From contig JAEEIC010000040.1 in assembly GCA_016281165.1 (NCBI GenBank), positions 1-17,475 of the forward strand: 17,475 nucleotides of DNA, in the 5' to 3' direction. The DNA is from Bacillota bacterium (GTDB lineage Bacteria > Bacillota > Clostridia > Peptostreptococcales > Anaerovoracaceae). Within the stretch, counting starts at the first letter, position 1, and each line of letters opens with the position of its first letter. The translations under genes were made by a program, and so were the position numbers. The notes under the pieces are model-generated. The model was not told the DNA's origin. It was given only the letters and a program-made list of their open reading frames with translations, and did no database searches. Positions 12,236 through 17,475 of this stretch are shown one piece after another.

Positions 12236-13161
12236 TGCCCCTGTATCTTGGCCTTGACAGCAGCAATTATACCAGCTCCTGCGCCCTCGTCGACGCTGAG
12301 CAGAACATCGTCTGCGACAGCAGGAGGCTGCTCAGGGTGAAGGAGGGGGAGAAGGGCCTCCGCCAGTCGGACGCCCTCTTCCAGCATTGGGAGAACCTGC
12401 CCGAACTGCTGGCTCCGCTGCTCAAAGAACACAGAGAAGAGATCGCCGGGGTCTGCGCCTCGGTGAAGCCCAGGCCCGCCGAGGGCTCCTACATGCCCGT
12501 GTTCAGGGCGGGGAGCGCCCTGGGCGGGATCATCGCGGCTTCCCTGGGCGTCCCGTTTATCGAGACCAGCCATCAGGAGGGCCATATCGCCGCGGCGGCG
12601 AGGAAGAGCGCGGTCGATACCGCGAAGCCTTTGCTCTGCGCTCATCTTTCGGGCGGCACCCTTGAGCTCGTCAGCTCCGCGGACGGAAATATAAAGGTCG
12701 AAGCCGCGACCGCGGACATCTCCTACGGCCAGCTCCTGGACAGAGCGGGCGTCGAGCTGGGCTTTCCCTTCCCGGCCGGGAAGTATATAGACGAGGCCGC
12801 CATGCGCTTTGCGCCTCAAAGGCGCGAGAATCCCTTCTGCCGCATCTTCATGGGCGAGGCGGGTCTCAACCTTTCGGGACTGGAAACGCAGCTCAAAACG
12901 AAGATGAAGGGCTTTGAGCTCGACGAGCTCGCCTACTGGCTCATGGACCGCGTGAGCGAGAGCTTCGTAAGGCTCACGGACCGCACAATAAAGCGCACCG
13001 GCATTGAGCAGGTCCTCGTGACCGGGGGAGTCGCCTCCAGCGCCTTCCTGAGAAGATACTGTAAAGACAAGGGCAGGGACTGGGTCTTCGGCGAGAGGGC
13101 CCTCTGCTCGGACAACGCCGTGGGCTGCGCCCTCATAGGCGCCAGAGCCCTTGGGGAATGA
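12232..13161 (+). CDS. TsaD/Kae1-like paralog (ASKHA fold)
   Basis: A 309-residue protein with the TsaD/Kae1/Gcp fold, but not a canonical TsaD. Shared features are YLGLDSSNYTSS at the N-terminus, the metal-site HQEGH (H114, H118), the phosphate loop LSGG (139-142), PFPAGKYIDEAA (compare PYPGGPAIDKLA), TGGVASS (264-270) and CSDNA with D294. Differences are a missing His in SGGHT (here SGGT), loss of the GEAFDK-type loop (here ISYGQLLDRAG), loss of the DE pair after the first strand (ETSCDET in TsaD), and about 30 residues less length. Such paralogs are common between nusB and xseA in Clostridia, often annotated O-sialoglycoprotein endopeptidase. The function is unknown; t6A synthesis is probably done by a true TsaD elsewhere. 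Confidence 0.85.
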   Translation: MMPLYLGLDSSNYTSSCALVDAEQNIVCDSRRLLRVKEGEKGLRQSDALFQHWENLPELLAPLLKEHREEIAGVCASVKPRPAEGSYMPVFRAGSALGGIIAASLGVPFIETSHQEGHIAAAARKSAVDTAKPLLCAHLSGGTLELVSSADGNIKVEAATADISYGQLLDRAGVELGFPFPAGKYIDEAAMRFAPQRRENPFCRIFMGEAGLNLSGLETQLKTKMKGFELDELAYWLMDRVSESFVRLTDRTIKRTGIEQVLVTGGVASSAFLRRYCKDKGRDWVFGERALCSDNAVGCALIGARALGE

Positions 13162-13162
13162 T

Positions 13163-14368
13163 ATGAGACCGGTAAGCGTATCGCAGCTCAACAGCTACAT
13201 AAAGAGGACCCTGGCTTCGGACCCCATACTCTCGGCCGTGACCGTGAGGGGAGAGATCTCGAAGCTGACCTTTCACAGCAGCGGTCACGTATACTTCACG
13301 CTCAAGGACGAGAACAGCAGGCTGAACTGCTTCCTCGCCTCCGACCGGGTGAGCGGCCTCAGGTTCGAGCTCGACGAGGGCATGGAGATACTTGCCGAGG
13401 GCAGCGTCTCGGTCTACGAGAGGGGCGGTTATTACTCCCTTAACATACGCTCGATCGAAGCCGCGGGGGAAGGAGCTCTGGCTGCCGCCTTTGAGAAGCT
13501 CAAGGCGAAGCTGGCCGCGGAGGGACTGTTCGACGAGGCTCTCAAGAGGCCTCTGCCGGCGTTTCCCCGCCGCATAGGCGTCGTGACTTCGCCCACCGGA
13601 GCCGCCGTGCACGACATAGTGAGCACCGTGAAGCGCAGGGATCCGCTGGTCGACGTGCTGATCTGGCCCTGCCTGGTGCAGGGAGCGGGCGCCGCCGCCT
13701 CGGTCTGCGAGGGCATCAAGGGCATGAACAGGCTCTTCCCCGATCTCGACCTTCTCATAGTGGGAAGGGGCGGGGGCTCGAAGGAGGATCTTTGGACCTT
13801 CAACGAGGAGAGCGTCGCCAGAGCCGTGAGAGCGTCGAAGATACCGGTCATCTCGGCCGTGGGCCATGAGGTCGACCTGAGCATCTGCGATCTCGCCGCC
13901 GACGTCAGGGGCGCGACTCCCACCGCCGCGGCGGAGCTGGCCGTCCCGCACATAGACACGTTCAGGGACGGGCTGCGCATGGCCTCGCCCGAGAAGCTGG
14001 GCGCGCTGCTGAGGGCCTCGGTGAGCTCCTACGAGGCGAGGATGGTCTCCGCCATGAGGCTGGCCGGAAGGAGCCTGCAGGCCCTGGCCCAGGACAGGGA
14101 GCACCGCATGGAGAGGAGCCTCGAAGCCTCCAGGAGCGCGGCCGCGGAGCTGCTCTCGCGGAAGACCCTCGATCTTAAGCTCATGAAGTCCGAGCTGGAC
14201 GCTTCAGACCCGCTCGGCATACTCAAAAGAGGATACGCCGCCGTGAAAGACGAGAACGGCAGATGGATAGGAAGCGCCAGGGCCGCCCGCGAGGGAGAGA
14301 GGATCAGGGTCCTGCTCTCGGACGGCAGCCTCGACTGCCTCGTGGAAGGGAGGGAATATCATGAATGA
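13163..14368 (+). CDS. xseA: Exodeoxyribonuclease VII large subunit
   Basis: A 401-residue ExoVII large subunit; with XseB it degrades single-stranded DNA. The N-terminal OB fold (about 1-100) shows VSQLNSYIKR, VRGEISKLTFHSSGHVYFTLKDE and the MEILAEGSVSVYERGG segment. The catalytic domain has RIGVVTSPTGAAVHDI, VGRGGGSKEDLWTFN and PVISAVGHEVDLSICDLAADVRGATPTAAAEL, all diagnostic. A helical region follows and the C-terminal DPLGILKRGYA segment ends the protein. It is somewhat shorter than the E. coli protein (456), in the helical arm. An upstream TTG at 13151 is in frame, but ATG 13163 gives the typical start (MRPVSVSQLN) and has GGGGA just before it. It overlaps xseB by 8 bases. Confidence 0.96.
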   Translation: MRPVSVSQLNSYIKRTLASDPILSAVTVRGEISKLTFHSSGHVYFTLKDENSRLNCFLASDRVSGLRFELDEGMEILAEGSVSVYERGGYYSLNIRSIEAAGEGALAAAFEKLKAKLAAEGLFDEALKRPLPAFPRRIGVVTSPTGAAVHDIVSTVKRRDPLVDVLIWPCLVQGAGAAASVCEGIKGMNRLFPDLDLLIVGRGGGSKEDLWTFNEESVARAVRASKIPVISAVGHEVDLSICDLAADVRGATPTAAAELAVPHIDTFRDGLRMASPEKLGALLRASVSSYEARMVSAMRLAGRSLQALAQDREHRMERSLEASRSAAAELLSRKTLDLKLMKSELDASDPLGILKRGYAAVKDENGRWIGSARAAREGERIRVLLSDGSLDCLVEGREYHE

Positions 14369-14585
14369 GGAGAAGATCCCCGAGGGGATGAGCTTCGAGG
14401 AGGCCTTCAAGGCCCTTGAGGAAGCGGCGGAAAAGCTGCGCAGCGGCAAGCTCGGGCTCGAAGAATCCATACAAGTTTACGATAACAGTATTATGTATTA
14501 TAAGATCTGTGAGAAGATCCTCAGCGAAGCAAAGCAGAAGATTATGATATTCGATCCCCTGACCGAGAAGACCGAGGAGTTTTAA
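14361..14585 (+). CDS. xseB: Exodeoxyribonuclease VII small subunit
   Basis: A 74-residue XseB, the small helical partner that coats the XseA arm. The family core is clear: MSFEEAFKALEEAAEKLRSGKLGLEESIQVYDNSI (from residue 10), matching the usual FExALxxLExIVxxLExGxLxLEExxxxYExG. The normal GxxLxKxC part is replaced by MYYKICEKILSEAKQKI. Its start overlaps the end of xseA by 8 bases, so translation is coupled. Codons 37-52 are AT-rich compared with the surroundings and may hide a promoter for ispA (see 14477-14505). Confidence 0.92.
   Translation: MNEEKIPEGMSFEEAFKALEEAAEKLRSGKLGLEESIQVYDNSIMYYKICEKILSEAKQKIMIFDPLTEKTEEF
14477..14505 (+). promoter_or_regulatory. Possible internal promoter for ispA-dxs
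   Basis: TTTACG (14477-14482), 17-base spacer, TATAAG (14500-14505), within an AT-rich island of xseB codons about 100 bases before ispA. The boxes match the consensus only partly (4/6 and 5/6). Confidence 0.3.
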
Positions 14586-14600
14586 CAGAGGAGAGCGGAG

Positions 14601-15500
14601 ATGAAAAGCGCTGAATTTGACAGACTGAAAAAGATGGTCGATCACCACATCCTTGACTACCTTCCCGAGATCGATCCCAAGAGCAAGACCCTGCGCGACG
14701 CCATGAGCTACAGCCTCACCGCCGGCGGCAAGCGCCTGCGTCCCGTGCTCTTCCTCTACGCGATGGAGTTCTGCGGAGCGCAGAGCGTCGAGAGCGGGCT
14801 CCCGTTCGCCTGCGCCATCGAATACATCCAGACCTATTCGCTCATACACGACGATCTGCCCGCCATGGACGACGACGATCTGAGGCGCGGCCGCCCGACG
14901 AATCACAAGGTCTTCGGCGAAGCGATGGCGATACTGGCCGGCGACGGCCTCCTGTCCTCGGCGTATGAGGTCATGACCAAGAACATGCTCCATTACCTCG
15001 ACAACGAGGAGGAGCTCAAGAGAAGGGTGAGGGCAGCCTACGCCGTCAGCAAGGGGACAGGCGTGAGAGGCATGGTGGCGGGCCAGGTGGCCGACGTCGA
15101 GAACGAGGACAAGCTCTGCTCCGCCGAGATGCTCGACTACATACACGACAACAAGACCGCGGCCTTTATAAGGGCCTGCGTGCTGGCCGGAGGCTATTTC
15201 GCCGGAGGCGGCAGGGAACGCATGGAAGCCCTGCGCAGCTACGGGAACGACCTGGGCCTCGCCTTCCAGATCATGGACGACGTGCAGGACGTGATCGGCG
15301 ACGCCGCCAAGATGGGCAAATCGACCGGAAAAGACGCCCGCGACAACAAGAACACCTATCCTTCGATCTACGGGCTCGAAGCCTCGAAGGAAAAGTGCCT
15401 GCAGCTCATAAAAAGGGCCAGAGATATCATGGCCCGTTACTACGATGAGGCGGAAGTGTTCAACGATATCCTCGACTATGTCGAAGAAAGCTTAGGATGA
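14601..15500 (+). CDS. ispA: Polyprenyl synthetase, probable farnesyl diphosphate synthase
   Basis: A 299-residue trans-prenyltransferase that condenses IPP with DMAPP and GPP to farnesyl diphosphate. The first Asp-rich motif is DDLPAMD (84-90), the second is DDVQD (226-230). GGKRLRP (42-48) is the IPP-binding region, and GMVAGQVADVENE (158-170) a further family block. The segment before the first motif, YSLIHDD, is the same as in E. coli IspA, with Tyr five residues before the first Asp, which supports the C15 product. GAGGAG at 14588-14593 is the ribosome binding site. The stop overlaps the dxs start (GGATGATG), and product and pathway link the two: dxs feeds the MEP pathway that makes the substrates. 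Confidence 0.95.
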   Translation: MKSAEFDRLKKMVDHHILDYLPEIDPKSKTLRDAMSYSLTAGGKRLRPVLFLYAMEFCGAQSVESGLPFACAIEYIQTYSLIHDDLPAMDDDDLRRGRPTNHKVFGEAMAILAGDGLLSSAYEVMTKNMLHYLDNEEELKRRVRAAYAVSKGTGVRGMVAGQVADVENEDKLCSAEMLDYIHDNKTAAFIRACVLAGGYFAGGGRERMEALRSYGNDLGLAFQIMDDVQDVIGDAAKMGKSTGKDARDNKNTYPSIYGLEASKEKCLQLIKRARDIMARYYDEAEVFNDILDYVEESLG

Positions 15501-17350
15501 TGAACGATATTCCCGAAGATATCACTTTATACGAAAAGATAAAGACCTGCGGCATGAGCGAGCTCGAGCTGCTGGCGGAAGAGCTCAGGGACGAGCTCAT
15601 AGACGACGTGGCGAAGACCGGCGGCCATCTGGCCTCCAACCTCGGCACCGTCGAGCTCACCGTAGCCCTGCACCGCGTTTTTGACAGCCCGAAAGACAAG
15701 ATAATCTGGGACGTGGGCCATCAGGCCTATATCCACAAGATGATCACCGGCAGAAGGGAGCAGATGGGCAGCCTGAGGCAGCTGGGAGGCTTGAGCGGCT
15801 TTCCCAAGCGCAGGGAGTCGGAGCACGACGCCTACGACAGCGGCCACAGCGGCACCTCCATCTCGGCGGCCCTGGGCTACGCCGCGGCCAGAGACATCAA
15901 GGGCGAAGACAACGAGGTCATCGCGGTGATCGGAGACGGCGCCATGACGGGAGGAGTCGCTTTCGAGGCCCTCAACGCGGCCGGCAGCTCGCACACCTCC
16001 CTCATAGTCGTGCTCAACGACAACGCGATGTCGATCTCGCCCAACGTGGGCGGACTGGCCAGGCACCTTCAGCGAGTGAGGAGGGCGGGCGGCTACCTCA
16101 AGTTCAAGAGCGGGGTCAAGAAGGCACTGAAGGAATCGCCGAAGTTCCTGAAGAAGCTGAGCTCGGCCAGAGACGCTCTCAAATACGCCCTGCTTCCCGG
16201 CGCGGTCTTCGAGGAGCTCGGCTTCAAGTATTTCGGCCCCGTGGACGGCCACGATCTGGAGGCGCTGTGCGCCATCTTCGAGTCTGTCAAAAAGCTCGAC
16301 AGGCCCGTGCTCATCCACTGCATCACCAAAAAAGGCAAGGGCTTCGCCCCGGCGGAAGCCAATCCCGAGAAATATCACGGCGTGGGGCCCTTCGACCCTA
16401 AGACCGCCGACGACGTGACCGTCAGAGACCCCCAGACCTGGTCCGAGGTCTTCGGAAAGCTGATACTCGAAAGAGCCTTCGCCGACAAGAGGATATGCGC
16501 CGTCACGCCCTCCATGATAGAAGGAACGGGCCTTTCCTCCATGAAGCAGCAGCTGCCGGACAGAGTGTTCGACGCCGGCATCGCCGAGCAGCACGCGGTC
16601 TCGTTCGCGGCAGGACTGGCCCTTTCGGGCCTCAGGCCCGTGGTCGCGGTCTATTCGACCTTCCTGCAGCGGGCCTACGATCAGGTCCTGACCGAGGTCT
16701 GCCTGCAGAAGCTTCCCGTCGTCTTCGCCGTCGACAGGGCGGGGGTCGTGGGAGCCGACGGAGAGACCCATCAGGGCATATACGATATAGGCTTCCTCTC
16801 GGGGATGCCCAACATGACCATACTCTCGCCCAGGGACGATCAGGAGCTGGCGAGCATGCTCGATTACGCTCTCGCCCTCGACGGGCCCTGCGCCATCAGA
16901 TATCCCCGGGGAAGGGCGCCCAGGGGCGTCAGGAACGAGAACTCCAAGTCCTACGTGCCCGCTCCCCAGTGCTTCAGGGACGGCATGGACGTGGTCTTCT
17001 TGAGCGACGGCGGCAGCCTTCCCCAGGTCCTCGACGCCGCCTCCCTGCTCGAGAGCAGGCGCGTCTCCTGCGCGGTCTGGGATCTCAAGCAGCTCAAGCC
17101 CCTGCCGGAGCACTTCCTCTCGTACTGCTTCAGCCACTGGCACGCGGTTGTCACGGTGGAGGACGGCAGCGTCGCCAACGGCGTCGGCGCCAGGATCGCG
17201 GCGAGGCAGAAGGACTGCAGAGTGCTGAACATAGGCTGGCCGGACGCCTTCATAGAGCAGGGCAGCGTGTCCCAGCTGCGCAAGATATACGGCCTGGACG
17301 CCGCGGGCATCGCCCTCAAAACGGTGAGGTTCCTTGAAGACAAGGCTTGA
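15497..17350 (+). CDS. dxs: 1-deoxy-D-xylulose-5-phosphate synthase
   Basis: A 617-residue thiamine-diphosphate enzyme that joins pyruvate and glyceraldehyde 3-phosphate, the first step of the MEP isoprenoid pathway. The N-terminus has GGHLASNLGTVELTVALH (42-59) and WDVGHQAYIHK. The ThDP/Mg motif is GDGAMTGG (146-153) with N174/N176 in LNDNAMSISPNVGG. The central part has YFGPVDGHD, and the pyrimidine domain has AGIAEQHAVSFAAGLA with the catalytic Glu, DRAGVVGADGETHQG and IRYPRG. The C-terminal transketolase domain is complete. Length matches the family (about 620). ATG 15497 and ATG 15500 are both possible starts. The 3' end overlaps tlyA by 17 bases. Confidence 0.97.
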   Translation: MMNDIPEDITLYEKIKTCGMSELELLAEELRDELIDDVAKTGGHLASNLGTVELTVALHRVFDSPKDKIIWDVGHQAYIHKMITGRREQMGSLRQLGGLSGFPKRRESEHDAYDSGHSGTSISAALGYAAARDIKGEDNEVIAVIGDGAMTGGVAFEALNAAGSSHTSLIVVLNDNAMSISPNVGGLARHLQRVRRAGGYLKFKSGVKKALKESPKFLKKLSSARDALKYALLPGAVFEELGFKYFGPVDGHDLEALCAIFESVKKLDRPVLIHCITKKGKGFAPAEANPEKYHGVGPFDPKTADDVTVRDPQTWSEVFGKLILERAFADKRICAVTPSMIEGTGLSSMKQQLPDRVFDAGIAEQHAVSFAAGLALSGLRPVVAVYSTFLQRAYDQVLTEVCLQKLPVVFAVDRAGVVGADGETHQGIYDIGFLSGMPNMTILSPRDDQELASMLDYALALDGPCAIRYPRGRAPRGVRNENSKSYVPAPQCFRDGMDVVFLSDGGSLPQVLDAASLLESRRVSCAVWDLKQLKPLPEHFLSYCFSHWHAVVTVEDGSVANGVGARIAARQKDCRVLNIGWPDAFIEQGSVSQLRKIYGLDAAGIALKTVRFLEDKA

Positions 17351-17475
17351 TGTGCTCTTAACCGAACAGGGTTATTTCCCCACGAGGGAGAAAGCCAGGG
17401 CCGCCATAATGGCGGGACTGGTCTTCGTCGACGGACAGATCTCCGACAAGCCGGGCACCGGCATCAAGGAAGGCG
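17334..17475 (+). CDS. tlyA: TlyA-family rRNA methyltransferase/hemolysin-like protein, 5' part
   Basis: The first 47 residues of a TlyA-family protein, cut by the window end. Translation from TTG at 17334 gives MKTRLDVLLTEQGYFPTREK, then ARAAIMAGLVFVDGQ. This is the S4-like RNA-binding domain that opens TlyA (compare RLDVLLVERGLxxSREKAxxxIxAGxVxVxG). TlyA proteins are 2'-O-methyltransferases acting on 16S and/or 23S rRNA. The start overlaps dxs by 17 bases; GGTGAGGT at 17323-17330 is a close ribosome binding site. No ATG or GTG is placed to include the leading RLDVLL, so TTG is preferred. In Bacillus tlyA also follows dxs, which supports the call. Confidence 0.85.
   Translation, partial: MKTRLDVLLTEQGYFPTREKARAAIMAGLVFVDGQISDKPGTGIKEG

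Overview
The window is a 17.5-kb, GC-rich, gene-dense stretch of chromosome in which every credible gene lies on the + strand. Gene content and order (hemZ-hisS-aspS, nadD/yqeK-rsfS, RNase J, YlbF family, Asp23 family-nusB-TsaD paralog-xseA-xseB-ispA-dxs-tlyA) are those of a Firmicute of class Clostridia. The Cys-rich insertion in HisRS and the Kae1/TsaD paralog between nusB and xseA fit this. Arg AGG and Ile ATA codons are common despite the high GC. I cannot place the family or genus. No mobile element, CRISPR array, tRNA or rRNA was seen.

Layout. (1) 1-7447: the 3' end of hemZ, then hisS, aspS, a fused nadD-yqeK gene, rsfS, an unrecognised 88-residue gene, RNase J and a YlbF-family gene, mostly with overlaps or short gaps. 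(2) 7440-10309: a proline-specific aminopeptidase, efp and mltG. A strong promoter for efp is embedded in the last codons of the peptidase gene. An intrinsic terminator follows mltG. (3) 10310-11468: about 1.15 kb without a credible protein gene. (4) 11469-17475: Asp23-family gene, nusB, TsaD-like paralog, xseA, xseB, ispA, dxs and the start of tlyA, tightly packed as one operon. It combines transcription termination factor NusB, exonuclease VII and isoprenoid precursor synthesis.

The most interesting part is region 3. A promoter with a 17-bp spacer and an extended -10 (10402-10430) overlaps the mltG terminator and points into about 1 kb of non-coding DNA. By eye this DNA folds into many nested helices, including an interrupted 22-bp helix that closes a ~90-nt insert (10529-10670), a three-way junction (10917-11038) and a long-range stem that encloses three hairpins (11174-11333). 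No intrinsic terminator separates it from the Asp23-nusB-xseAB-ispA-dxs operon. I read it as a large structured non-coding RNA or giant structured leader. Its neighbourhood recalls the OLE RNA of Bacillus halodurans, which sits in the equivalent nusB/xseAB/ispA/dxs cluster. The position within the cluster differs, the length is greater, and no gene for the OLE partner OapA is visible, so it may be a divergent OLE or a new class.
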